A stretch of 24,242 nucleotides of DNA from Anaerolineaceae bacterium (GCA_003524305.1 DQHW01000016.1:2058-26299); one strand, 5' to 3'. Positions 15,566 to 22,809 are shown, counted from the stretch's first letter. The notes: a model not told the origin generated them from the letters alone. A program made the numbers and translations.

Positions 15566-15667
15566 AAACAGCCCTTTTTTCTCCCTTTTCGGCACACCGT
15601 TTAATTCAACCGATGATAACGCATTTTCCCCAAATTTGACAACCAAAACCACATCAAATGGATAATA

Positions 15668-15696
15668 AATGAGAATGATAATATATCATCCTCATT
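15668..15696 (-). terminator. Imperfect hairpin between the two response-regulator genes
   Basis: AATGAG (15668-15673) pairs with CTCATT (15691-15696), and ATGAT (15675-15679) with ATCAT (15685-15689), with one mismatch and a 5-nt loop. On the minus strand it is followed by TTTATTATCC, a broken T-run, so it is a weak terminator or attenuator at best. Confidence 0.4.
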
Positions 15697-15730
15697 GTAG
15701 CAACAAATCATTTTATATCAATCAGTCAGT

Positions 15731-16504
15731 TTATTCGCCAGTGATTAATTTATATCCCAAGCGGTCAATATTTTCGATGAGTTCTACTTTGTCGTCAATC
15801 TTTAAGAATTCTTGACGCAGCAAATAAACCAGATATTTTAAACGATTGCGTACTGAGGCTGAATTTTCTCCCCAAACTTTTTCAGTCAATTCTTGATAAT
15901 TGACAACTTTGGGGGCAGATTTGGCTAGCAAGGCAAGCACTTCAAACATCTTGCCAGTTAATTGGATGGTGCTGCTCTTGTACGTGACTTCATAGGTTTC
16001 AAGATCAATGATCAGATCCACACCAGGGAAGGAAAGCACATTCATAACCATTGGTTTTTCAGCACGGCGCAGAACGGCATGTACACGGGCAGTAACTTCA
16101 GCACTATTAAAAGGCTTGGTGATATAGTCATCCACGCCGTGTTGGAGCAAATTGACAATCTCTTCTTTTTGATTAACTGCGGATAAGACAATTACAGGTA
16201 TATCATTAATCTTGCGGATTGCATCAAGAGTCTGTCTGCCATCCATTTCAGGCATGAGCAGATCAAGAATAACGATTGATGGATTAATATCGTTTATCTT
16301 TTTTATGGCTTCTCTGCCGCTTAATGCCCCGGCAACATTAAAACCGTCATTAATAAAAATATGCTTCAAAAGGGTTATGGTATCGGGTTCGTCATCTACA
16401 ACGAGAATGCGCCGTCGATTTACAGGTTCCAACTCGTCAAGGTCCACCCCACTACCTAATGGAACTGCGTTGTTTTCGGCGGTTTTGAAAGTATTGGCTA
16501 TCAT
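15731..16504 (-). CDS. OmpR/PhoB-type response regulator B
   Basis: A 257-residue response regulator. The receiver has D37-D38 in LVVDDEPD, phosphoacceptor D81 in ILDLLMPEMDG, Ser in VIVLSA and Lys in YITKPF. The C-terminal winged helix has LTGKMFEVLALLAKSAPKVV and NRLKYLVYLLRQEF, ending RLGYKLITGE. The ATG at 16504 has AGGAG 4 nt upstream; the open frame to 16543 lacks such a site. It shares domain layout and most motifs with regulator A, so a tandem duplication is likely. The upstream region contains direct repeats spaced 11-12 bp (16581-16634), the pattern bound by this family, suggesting autoregulation. The signal and cognate kinase are unknown. Confidence 0.92.
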   Translation of the reverse strand: MIANTFKTAENNAVPLGSGVDLDELEPVNRRRILVVDDEPDTITLLKHIFINDGFNVAGALSGREAIKKINDINPSIVILDLLMPEMDGRQTLDAIRKINDIPVIVLSAVNQKEEIVNLLQHGVDDYITKPFNSAEVTARVHAVLRRAEKPMVMNVLSFPGVDLIIDLETYEVTYKSSTIQLTGKMFEVLALLAKSAPKVVNYQELTEKVWGENSASVRNRLKYLVYLLRQEFLKIDDKVELIENIDRLGYKLITGE

Positions 16505-16580
16505 GGCACTCCTAAGAATTGCGCAGGCATTTTCTTTACCCAAATATTACTATGCCCGTTCGATTTAATGCCTGTTGTAG

Positions 16581-16634
16581 TAAAAATAACATTAAAAGTA
16601 ACTTTAACAGTAATCTATTAGTATTATAACAGTA
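16581..16634. promoter_or_regulatory. Direct-repeat array, candidate OmpR/PhoB-type binding sites
   Basis: Five copies of an 8-bp motif near TAAnAGTA start at 16581 (TAAAAATA), 16593 (TAAAAGTA), 16605 (TAACAGTA), 16616 (TATTAGTA) and 16627 (TAACAGTA): steps of 12, 12, 11 and 11 bp. Helix-phased direct repeats are how winged-helix response regulators bind DNA. The array lies between response regulator B and rsmI and could control either. Its AT-richness is a caution. Confidence 0.5.
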
Positions 16635-16689
16635 TAATTTTGGAATTCAAGTAAAAATATTATTATCCACTCATCTTTTTACGCCGTGA

Positions 16690-16695
16690 TATACT
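16690..16695 (+). promoter_or_regulatory. Candidate -10 box of rsmI
   Basis: TATACT placed 21 bases before the rsmI ATG, which would give a leader of about 15 bases that still contains AGGGA at 16705-16709. No good -35 is seen. Confidence 0.4.
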
Positions 16696-16716
16696 TTTCT
16701 CCGAAGGGATTCCACC

Positions 16717-17415
16717 ATGTTAGTTTTAATCGCAACACCAATTGGTAACCTGGGAGATATATCACAACGCGCGCTCGCAGCGCTTGAATCTGCGGATGTG
16801 GTGGTAAGTGAAGATACGCGTAAAACAGGCTTCTTGCTTACTCATTTTAGCATTAAAAAGCCACAAATTTCATTTCGTGAAGATAATGAACAACGTGTTT
16901 TACCCAAAATCATGGACATTCTTACCTCCGGTAAAAACGTTGCTCTGGTAACAGATGCCGGTACCCCCTCGATTTCGGATCCCGGTTTCATTTTGGTGCG
17001 TAGTGCGATTGCCTCAGGTATTGAAGTGAGCGCCGTCCCTGGTCCAACGGCTCTGATCATGGCCGTGATCCTTTCAGGTCTGCCGGTACACAGCTTCACC
17101 TTCCGTGGTTTTCCTCCGCGCAAAAGCGGACCTCGTAAACGTTGGATGGAAATCGATCAAAAATCTCCGCACACCTTGATATTCTATGAAAGCCCGCACC
17201 GTCTAGTGGCTTTTTTGCGTGACGCACTTGAAGTCTATGGCGACCGTTCGGCAGTGATTGCCAACGATTTGACAAAGAAATTTGAGACCCTCTTTCGAGG
17301 GTCACTGAGTGAATTGATTGGCGAAATGGAAAGGACTGATTTGAAAGGCGAATTTGCAGTGGTTATCGCCAGTGCAGATTATGCCCTGGTCACCACTTCA
17401 TTTTCCAATGAGTGA
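16717..17415 (+). CDS. rsmI: 16S rRNA (cytidine(1402)-2'-O)-methyltransferase
   Basis: A 232-residue member of the tetrapyrrole-methylase fold family. It has the N-terminal signature LIATPIGNLGDIS, SEDTRKTG (about 31-38), the SAM-site DAGTPSISDPG (about 85-95), VPGPTALIMA and the RsmI-specific FYESPHRL. In Escherichia coli RsmI adds the 2'-O-methyl of C1402 in helix 44 of 16S rRNA, tuning decoding fidelity. The protein stops about 50 residues before the E. coli length, lacking the small C-terminal domain, as is common in other phyla. AGGGA lies 7 nt before the ATG. The last 18 bases overlap the 3' end of the convergent transporter gene. Confidence 0.95.
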   Translation: MLVLIATPIGNLGDISQRALAALESADVVVSEDTRKTGFLLTHFSIKKPQISFREDNEQRVLPKIMDILTSGKNVALVTDAGTPSISDPGFILVRSAIASGIEVSAVPGPTALIMAVILSGLPVHSFTFRGFPPRKSGPRKRWMEIDQKSPHTLIFYESPHRLVAFLRDALEVYGDRSAVIANDLTKKFETLFRGSLSELIGEMERTDLKGEFAVVIASADYALVTTSFSNE

Positions 17416-18123
17416 AAAACGGGTCTTGGAATCGTAGAAATCTTCATTCTCTGCGCGCTTTAACTTACCCACAACCCAGTATGTGACGGGGGTCATTAAT
17501 ACTTCAATCAGACTCTTGAATATGTAATTAGCAACTACCAGGGTAAAGAACAGGCTCCACGGAAAAACGCCCACCAGACACGCCACAGCGATAAAGATGA
17601 TGGAATCCACGCCCTCACCCACCAGTGTGCTGCTTATGGTGCGCAACCATAACCAGCGGCCTTTGGTGGCGACCTTCAACTTGGCCAAAATGACCGAATT
17701 GGTAAACTCCCCTGCCAGATAGGCCACCAAACTGGCCAGCACAATACCGCCGGTGCTGATGCCGCCCAATACGTTGTTGAAGGCTGTTTGACCGGTACTT
17801 TCCATCCAGGTGGCTTCACCCGGCATGATGCGCACCAGCCAGAGCACCACAGCCGTGAGCGCAAGACAGGCAAAACCCGTCCAAATCACACGGCGCGATT
17901 TGCGAAAGCCGTAAACCTCGGTCAGTACATCTCCAAAAATGTAACTGATCGGAAACAGGATCGTTCCGGCATCGAACGCCAGGGGCAGGCCAAATAGTGA
18001 AACTCCCCAATCGACAATCTTGGCAGAGGAGGCAATGTTGCTGACGATCAACACGGTCACAAAGAAAGCCATGACCAGGTCAAAGTAGCGGTAAACTCGA
18101 GGGTGTTCTGTTTGCTCGTTCAA
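17398..18123 (-). CDS. yhhQ: Queuosine-precursor transporter, YhhQ/DUF165 family
   Basis: A 241-residue integral membrane protein with about six membrane segments and the family patterns VSNIASSAKI, the inner FPISYIFGDVLTEVYGF, LVAYLAGEFTNS and STLVGEGVDSIIF. YhhQ in E. coli imports preQ0 or preQ1 for tRNA queuosine synthesis. A tgt gene 3 kb away (21323-22423) would use the imported base. The start codon is TTG at 18123: an AAGGA lies 9 nt upstream and no ATG precedes the first membrane segment, so TTG is likely. The gene is convergent with rsmI and overlaps it by 18 bases; it is divergent from rsmE with a 59-base gap. Confidence 0.9.
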   Translation of the reverse strand: MNEQTEHPRVYRYFDLVMAFFVTVLIVSNIASSAKIVDWGVSLFGLPLAFDAGTILFPISYIFGDVLTEVYGFRKSRRVIWTGFACLALTAVVLWLVRIMPGEATWMESTGQTAFNNVLGGISTGGIVLASLVAYLAGEFTNSVILAKLKVATKGRWLWLRTISSTLVGEGVDSIIFIAVACLVGVFPWSLFFTLVVANYIFKSLIEVLMTPVTYWVVGKLKRAENEDFYDSKTRFSLIGK

Positions 18124-18159
18124 TTTGTTATTTCCTTATACTCTAAAAGATGCACCTAG

Positions 18160-18165
18160 TATAAT
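18160..18165 (+). promoter_or_regulatory. Candidate -10 box of rsmE
   Basis: TATAAT in TAGTATAATC, 17 bases upstream of the rsmE start codon. The predicted transcript would begin at about 18172, at the GGAGG Shine-Dalgarno (18172-18176), giving a very short leader. Confidence 0.45.
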
Positions 18166-18182
18166 CGAATTGGAGGAATACC

Positions 18183-18911
18183 ATGCATCGATTCTTTATC
18201 CCCGCTGAACTCTTTCAAACCTCTGAAATCACCTTGCCGCATGATATTTCACAGCAGATTTGCCGTGTGCTGCGATTGAAAACCGGTTCAGAGATTGTGC
18301 TACTGGATGACCAGGGTTATGAGTACCCTTCACGACTATCAGAGGTGAGCGAATCGCATTGCACAGCGTCTAAAATAACCAAACAACCTTCTCTTGGCGA
18401 ACCTGCCACACAAATTACGCTGTTGATTGGCTTGACCCAGCGCGAAAAATTTGAATTGATCCTGCAAAAATGTACTGAAATTGGCGTGACCTCATTTGTT
18501 CCAATTGTCACCACACGCACACTTATTCAGAAAACCAGTGATGCGGATGACAAATCGCCGCGCTGGAAGAAGATCATCCAGGAAGCCGCCGAACAAAGCC
18601 ACCGAGGACGCATCCCCGCGCTATCACCCGCACAAAAATATGCCGACGCCCTGGCGCTATCCAAAACGGATGATGCGCTCAAGCTGATCCTCTGGGAGGA
18701 TGAAGCTAATCTCTCGATCAAGCAGCAATTGCGAGCATTCAAGGGTAAACAAGTCAGCCTGATCATCGGCCCTGAAGGCGGACTTTCAGCCGAGGAAGTG
18801 GAACTCGCCAAAGCCAGCGGTTACGTTGCTGTCAGCCTGGGCAAGCGCATCCTGCGCATGGAAACCGCCGCCATTCATGCAGCGGGGGTGGTATTGTATG
18901 AGTTAGGGTGA
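18183..18911 (+). CDS. rsmE: 16S rRNA (uracil(1498)-N3)-methyltransferase
   Basis: A 242-residue SPOUT-class methyltransferase. It has the N-terminal PUA-like region beginning MHRFFIP with ICRVLRLKTG, the QREKFELILQKCTEIGV motif, and the C-terminal trefoil knot with IIGPEGGLSAEEV and VSLGKRILRMETAAI. RsmE makes m3U1498 in helix 44 of 16S rRNA on the assembled small subunit. Length is normal. GGAGG lies 6 nt before the ATG. It is convergent with the rsmF-containing operon, and a 96-bp repeat fills the gap between them. Confidence 0.95.
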   Translation: MHRFFIPAELFQTSEITLPHDISQQICRVLRLKTGSEIVLLDDQGYEYPSRLSEVSESHCTASKITKQPSLGEPATQITLLIGLTQREKFELILQKCTEIGVTSFVPIVTTRTLIQKTSDADDKSPRWKKIIQEAAEQSHRGRIPALSPAQKYADALALSKTDDALKLILWEDEANLSIKQQLRAFKGKQVSLIIGPEGGLSAEEVELAKASGYVAVSLGKRILRMETAAIHAAGVVLYELG

Positions 18912-18918
18912 TTCTATT

Positions 18919-19014
18919 GTAGGGGCGGGTTCAAAACCCGCCTTAACCCTTGGGTGGTAACCCCACTCGCCTGAAATCGGCCGTGGGCACAAAATTCGTG
19001 CGGACCGCCCCTAC
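18919..19014. mobile_element. 96-bp MITE/REP-like repeat with 10-bp terminal inverted repeats
   Basis: GTAGGGGCGG (18919-18928) is the exact inverse of CCGCCCCTAC (19005-19014). Inside, GGCGGGTT (18924-18931) pairs with AACCCGCC (18935-18942) around a 3-nt loop, and GCAC/GTGC (18987-18990 with 18997-19000) forms a second small hairpin. The GTAGGG start resembles the RAYT-flanking palindromes at 281 and 940, which read TAGGGTGCATCCC, so it may be another RAYT-mobilised repeat. The right end supplies the TAG stop of rsmF. Confidence 0.7.
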
Positions 19015-20504
19015 CGAAGATGTCTCGATGACAAATTCTTCAAGCGGTCAGAAATAACCCTTCCACGACCTGCCAACCTTCCAGATTGATCCATTACCAC
19101 ACGGATATCCGTTTTGGAGTTAATGCCATCCTTATAACCCATCAGATCGTCTCCGCGGCTGAAGATGGCAAAAAGTTCATCATCCAGTTTTACCAGACAA
19201 TCCACACACTGCCCGCCGAAGCGCAGCACCCACTCGTGCGAGGGAATGAAGACATCGCCCTCCCACTCGCCCAGCAGCATGCCCGCGGATTGCACCGGCA
19301 GGCTGCGGAACTTCTCCAACAGCAGACGCGGGAAGAGAAAGACGCGTGCATCTCTTTTAACCAATGTTCTTTGCTGCTCTTGAAGATAACCCGAGAGGTC
19401 AAAGCCGGTCCAACTTTTGAAGTCCTGACTGAACTTTGCAGATTCAGTATAGGAAAGTTCAAAGAAACCGGCGCCTTCCATGGAATGGGTCGGCGCGTCA
19501 ATTGTTTTAAGATCGAGATCAGCGGTTTTTTGCAGCAGGCAGGCAAAAAAGCCCGCCGTCTGGAAGCGGTGCGGCCAAAGCCGCACCACCCTGCTCATGT
19601 CGGTCTGGTAAGCTTTCCCATCCAGTTCTTGTATGCCGGGGGCAGGATGCACCAGTTTGGGGCTTACGTCCACCAGTTCCATTGAGTGACCAAACTTACC
19701 CAGCACAGCCTCCACCACTCCTTCATCCTCGCCGGGCAACAGCGTGCAGGTGGAGTAGACCACCTGACCGCCAACCTTCACGGCTTGCAGCGCACTGACC
19801 AGCAAGGCGGTCTGGCGTTGGGCAAGCAATCGGCTTTCTTTTTCAGTCACCGGCCGTTCCTCATGAGATTCCGCGGTGCGCAGCCCCTGCATGGAGCAAG
19901 GCGCGTCGATCAAAGCCCGGTCAAAGGTGTTGGGGAACCAGGCTCCGAATTTCTCGCCTGCAAAACGCGTCACGGCGGTGTTGGTGGCGCCCCAATGCTG
20001 CAAGACCACCTTGAGCGCCTGAATGCGCCCCTGGCTGGAATCGTTGGCGAGAACCAGTCCGTGGTCGTTTTGGCGCGCCACAATATGTGTGGTTTTCCCG
20101 CCGGGCGAAGCCGCCAGGTCGAGGGTCAGACCTTCATCCCCGGCGCGGATGTCAAAGAGAGCTACCGGCAGCATGGATGCCGCCTCCTGGATGTAATACT
20201 GCCCGGTGCGGTGCTCCAGTGCAGCACTGACTGCCAGGCCGTCATTCACCTGCACACGGAACCCTTCTTCGCAGAAAGGGATGGGTGTCAGCGTCCAGCC
20301 GTAGCGTGCCGAAAGGTCTCGCGCCATTTCAGGCGGTGCCTTGAGTGGATTGATGCGGATGGCAGGCGGCAGCGCCTTATCAACCTCGATTTGCAGCTCG
20401 GCGAACTCCTCCGCGCTGAGCAGGGGTTGAAAGGCGGCCAATTGCTCCGCTTTGGAGGGGATAATCGTGAGCGGCTTCTGCGTGGATTTCTTTTTACGTT
20501 TCAT
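19011..20504 (-). CDS. rsmF: RsmF/RsmB-type 16S rRNA m5C methyltransferase with C-terminal PUA-like domain
   Basis: A 497-residue RNA cytosine-C5 methyltransferase. SAM motif DLAASPGGKTTH lies at 129-140; the two catalytic cysteines are C203 in DAPCSMQG and C253 in YSTCTLLPGEDE, in the order of the RsmB/RsmF/NSUN family. The long C-terminal extension (about 330-490, with LRFGGQCVDCLVKLDDELFA) fits RsmF rather than RsmB, which has a NusB-like N-terminus missing here. E. coli RsmF methylates C1407 of 16S rRNA. The gene follows the Arm-type methyltransferase gene by 6 bases. Its stop codon TAG lies in the terminal inverted repeat of the 18919-19014 element, so the last residue or residues may be an insertion product. 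Confidence 0.88.
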   Translation of the reverse strand: MKRKKKSTQKPLTIIPSKAEQLAAFQPLLSAEEFAELQIEVDKALPPAIRINPLKAPPEMARDLSARYGWTLTPIPFCEEGFRVQVNDGLAVSAALEHRTGQYYIQEAASMLPVALFDIRAGDEGLTLDLAASPGGKTTHIVARQNDHGLVLANDSSQGRIQALKVVLQHWGATNTAVTRFAGEKFGAWFPNTFDRALIDAPCSMQGLRTAESHEERPVTEKESRLLAQRQTALLVSALQAVKVGGQVVYSTCTLLPGEDEGVVEAVLGKFGHSMELVDVSPKLVHPAPGIQELDGKAYQTDMSRVVRLWPHRFQTAGFFACLLQKTADLDLKTIDAPTHSMEGAGFFELSYTESAKFSQDFKSWTGFDLSGYLQEQQRTLVKRDARVFLFPRLLLEKFRSLPVQSAGMLLGEWEGDVFIPSHEWVLRFGGQCVDCLVKLDDELFAIFSRGDDLMGYKDGINSKTDIRVVMDQSGRLAGRGRVISDRLKNLSSRHLR

Positions 20505-20510
20505 CCGTGC

Positions 20511-21326
20511 TCACTTTTCGATCATAAAAGCCAGTTCACCGGTAAAATCCATTTTGGTGATCTTCCAGCTTTCGCCTTCGGTCAATTGATTAAATCGGGT
20601 TTCATAATTTTGCAGCATGCCCTTGGATTTTCCCCCCAGGCTGTGCGCCGGAAAGGAGACCAGAATATACTTCGCTTTCAGCGCTGCTAACAGGTGTTTG
20701 GCGGCGTTCTTGTCCACCTGATCCAGGCAGGGAATGGTTTTGAGCAGCAACGCTACCTGGACAGAGTTCTGCGGGATAGTCTGGGTCAGGTCGCACACGA
20801 AAGCCGAACCGTTGATTTTGAAATGCTCAAAATAGTGATTGAGGTAACCTGTCATATCGGCGTAGATGTCGCAAGCTGTGTATTCCACCTCCGCGGCGGC
20901 GGGCATCCACGGCAGGCAGAGCGGATTGAGTCCGCAGGCCAGGTCAAGTATGGAGTGCAGCGGCGCAATGGAACCCAGCGCATCATTGAATACGTGCGGC
21001 AGAATGGATAATCTTTCTGCCGTAGACGCATGCATGCTCATTTGACGCTTTAAGGTTGTCTTAACCTGTTCATCATGTAAGTCATTTGGCAGGTCCTTCA
21101 ACTCATCCAACCATGCGGAATAGGGTATAGGCTTTTCTTGATAAGCGGAACCCACCTGGTGCAGTTTGTTGCGGGTTTCTTTGACCGCTTCCTTGAGGTT
21201 TCGGCGCTTGGCGAGTTCCTTTGCACCGATCTCACGGATCAGGTCAGGAGAAATGGATGCATACTTATCCGCGGCCGTGACCAGGCTGAACAATTCTTCT
21301 AGCTGTTCGGTTGGTGATGACATCAT
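20511..21326 (-). CDS. Arm/Rmt/FmrO-type 16S rRNA methyltransferase (aminoglycoside-resistance family, probable G1405 N7)
   Basis: A 271-residue homologue of the ArmA/RmtB/Sgm/FmrO methyltransferases, which make m7G1405 and give high-level resistance to 4,6-disubstituted aminoglycosides. Family hallmarks occur in order: a helical N-terminal domain with RNKLHQVGSAY (52-62), HASTAERL (99-106; ArmA has HSSTNERV), SAM motif SILDLACGLNPLCLPWM (125-141), LLLKTIPCLDQ (193-203), VSFPAHSLGGKSKGM (223-237) and the closing GELAFMIE. Length fits the family. The frame extends to 21461, but the ATG at 21326 forms an ATGA overlap with the tgt stop, the usual coupled start. Unlike acquired Arm genes it has no mobile-element context; it sits between tgt and rsmF, which suggests a resident RNA-modification role. 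Target and resistance are inferred. Confidence 0.82.
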   Translation of the reverse strand: MMSSPTEQLEELFSLVTAADKYASISPDLIREIGAKELAKRRNLKEAVKETRNKLHQVGSAYQEKPIPYSAWLDELKDLPNDLHDEQVKTTLKRQMSMHASTAERLSILPHVFNDALGSIAPLHSILDLACGLNPLCLPWMPAAAEVEYTACDIYADMTGYLNHYFEHFKINGSAFVCDLTQTIPQNSVQVALLLKTIPCLDQVDKNAAKHLLAALKAKYILVSFPAHSLGGKSKGMLQNYETRFNQLTEGESWKITKMDFTGELAFMIEK

Positions 21327-22423
21327 GCATACTTTCGTTGAATACGGTCGCAAAGCTGCACCATGAAGCGCAGATTGTGCAGGGTGGCCAGGCGGAAGAA
21401 AAGGGTATCGCCCATTTTGAAGAGGTGATGCAGATAACCGATGGAGTAGTGCTTGCAGCACGGACAGTCGCAGTCCTCGCTGATGGGGCGATCCGCTTTG
21501 ATGTGTTCTTCATCGTTTACATATTTGAAGCCAAACCAGTCACCGGTCAGCCCAAAATCGGGCTCATTCGCAGGCTGGCGGAAGGTGAACAACCGTCCGT
21601 GGCGGGCGTCGCGGGTGGGCATGGCGCAATCAAAGATGTCATAACCCAGCTCAAAGCAAGCCAGCACGTTTTCGGGGTGACCGATACCCAGGGCATGCAT
21701 GGGGTACTCCGCCGGGATGATACTGCGGGTGTAGCCGATGATGTCTGCCAGCAAGTGGTTATTTTTATCCAGCGGCCAGCCGCCAAAACCGTAACCGTCA
21801 AAGCCAATTTCGAGCAGCGCTTCTGCGCAGCGCAGACGCAATTCGGGGTATCCCCCACCTTGCACCACCGCGAATAAGCGCGGACGCGTTTCTTCGGTCA
21901 GTTTCTTCTGTTCAATAATGCGGTTGAATTCTTTCTTGCTCTTTATCGCCCAGGCAATCGTGCGTTCCACAGATTCCTTTTGGGCGGCCAGGTTTTCATC
22001 CACGTTGGTGCAATCATCCAGGCAGATGACCACATCAGAATCGTAGCCGATCTGAAGCTGCACGGTTTTCTCGGGCGTCAATTGAAATTTGCGCGAGCTG
22101 CCTTCTGGTTGAAAGCTGATGCCCTTTTCATGAATGCTGCCAAATTTAGGATTTTGGCGGATAAGCGAGTAAGCCTGAAAACCGCCTGAATCGGTGACGA
22201 TGTTGCGCTTCCAGTTGGACATTTTGTGCAGCCCACCCAAGGATTGGATGGTCGAGGAGCCGGGTTTCTGCATCAAGTGAAAGGTGTTCATCACCAATGC
22301 TTCAATGCCAATCGAGAGCAGGTCTTCTGAATCCACCGAACGCACCACGCCAAAAGTGGCATCTGGCAGATAAATGGGCGAGCGCACCTCACCCTGGGTT
22401 AACTTTAAGAGTCTGGATTTCAT
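21323..22423 (-). CDS. tgt: tRNA-guanine transglycosylase family protein
   Basis: A 366-residue TGT-fold protein. Catalytic Asp D78 lies in VTDSGGFQ, nucleophile D265 in FDCAMPTRDARHG, and the zinc ligands are C318-x-C320-x2-C323 and H349. The family's YLHHLF and HNLRF motifs are present, so the enzyme should be active. It exchanges guanine 34 of GUN-anticodon tRNAs for preQ1 or queuine. Unusual features: the base-recognition loop normally reading GGLAVGE is FGGWPLDKNN (213-222), and PTRNARNG is PTRDARHG. A changed substrate is therefore possible. Gene overlaps are 4 bases on both sides (22420-22423 upstream, 21323-21326 downstream), so it is firmly in the operon. The YhhQ-type transporter at 17398-18123 could supply its substrate. 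Confidence 0.88.
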   Translation of the reverse strand: MKSRLLKLTQGEVRSPIYLPDATFGVVRSVDSEDLLSIGIEALVMNTFHLMQKPGSSTIQSLGGLHKMSNWKRNIVTDSGGFQAYSLIRQNPKFGSIHEKGISFQPEGSSRKFQLTPEKTVQLQIGYDSDVVICLDDCTNVDENLAAQKESVERTIAWAIKSKKEFNRIIEQKKLTEETRPRLFAVVQGGGYPELRLRCAEALLEIGFDGYGFGGWPLDKNNHLLADIIGYTRSIIPAEYPMHALGIGHPENVLACFELGYDIFDCAMPTRDARHGRLFTFRQPANEPDFGLTGDWFGFKYVNDEEHIKADRPISEDCDCPCCKHYSIGYLHHLFKMGDTLFFRLATLHNLRFMVQLCDRIQRKYA

Positions 22424-22803
22424 AAGCGCTTCATACGAAAAGCGGACCAGGTTTCATCCACGGAGACCATTGCCACACCCGTCCAACCGATGGTCTCTGC
22501 GTATTTCCAGATGGAGTCACGGCTGATGTCAGAACGCAAAGCTGAGGTCAACTTGGGGTAAATCACCCACAGGATGCCACCAGGGGTCAAAGCGTCTGCC
22601 GCTGCAGAGAGCCCGGTTTTGAGCCATTCCATATTTTTAACAAAAAACAGCACCACATCCGCTTTGTCAAATTTTGACGCCATTTTGGAGCGTTCGGGCA
22701 AGGGACCTAAAAACGAGGCAAATCCTTCAGGCGCATTGATCAACCGCAGCGTGCGGCCAGGTTTCACTTGCAATCGTTCGGGTAAGGATTTTTCACTTGA
22801 CAT
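22420..22803 (-). CDS. DUF3052-like protein, first gene of the tgt operon
   Basis: A 127-residue protein resembling the DUF3052 family: ADVVLFFVKN in the middle, LTPGGILWVIYPKL, and the C-terminal VSVDETWSAFRMKR. It looks like a truncated Rossmann/methyltransferase-like fold without an obvious SAM motif; the function is unknown. The frame is open to 22914 but the upstream part lies in repeat-like DNA, so the ATG at 22803 is preferred. No Shine-Dalgarno is seen before it, and a TATAAT box at 22815-22810 would place transcription start at or next to the ATG. It overlaps tgt by ATGA. Confidence 0.75.
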   Translation of the reverse strand: MSSEKSLPERLQVKPGRTLRLINAPEGFASFLGPLPERSKMASKFDKADVVLFFVKNMEWLKTGLSAAADALTPGGILWVIYPKLTSALRSDISRDSIWKYAETIGWTGVAMVSVDETWSAFRMKRL

Positions 22804-22809
22804 ACTCTG

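Noticed and set aside
15566..15652. N-terminal extension of response regulator A by 29 residues
   Set aside because: The added residues resemble no receiver sequence, and the ATG at 15565 aligns with the start of regulator B.
19686..20690. Plus-strand open frame of 334 codons opposite rsmF and the Arm-type gene
   Set aside because: It is a composition shadow of well-supported minus-strand genes, spans their junction, matches no family and has no Shine-Dalgarno.
21327..21461. N-terminal extension of the Arm-type methyltransferase by 45 residues
   Set aside because: It lies wholly inside tgt, has no family similarity, and the ATGA overlap at 21326 is a standard coupled start.
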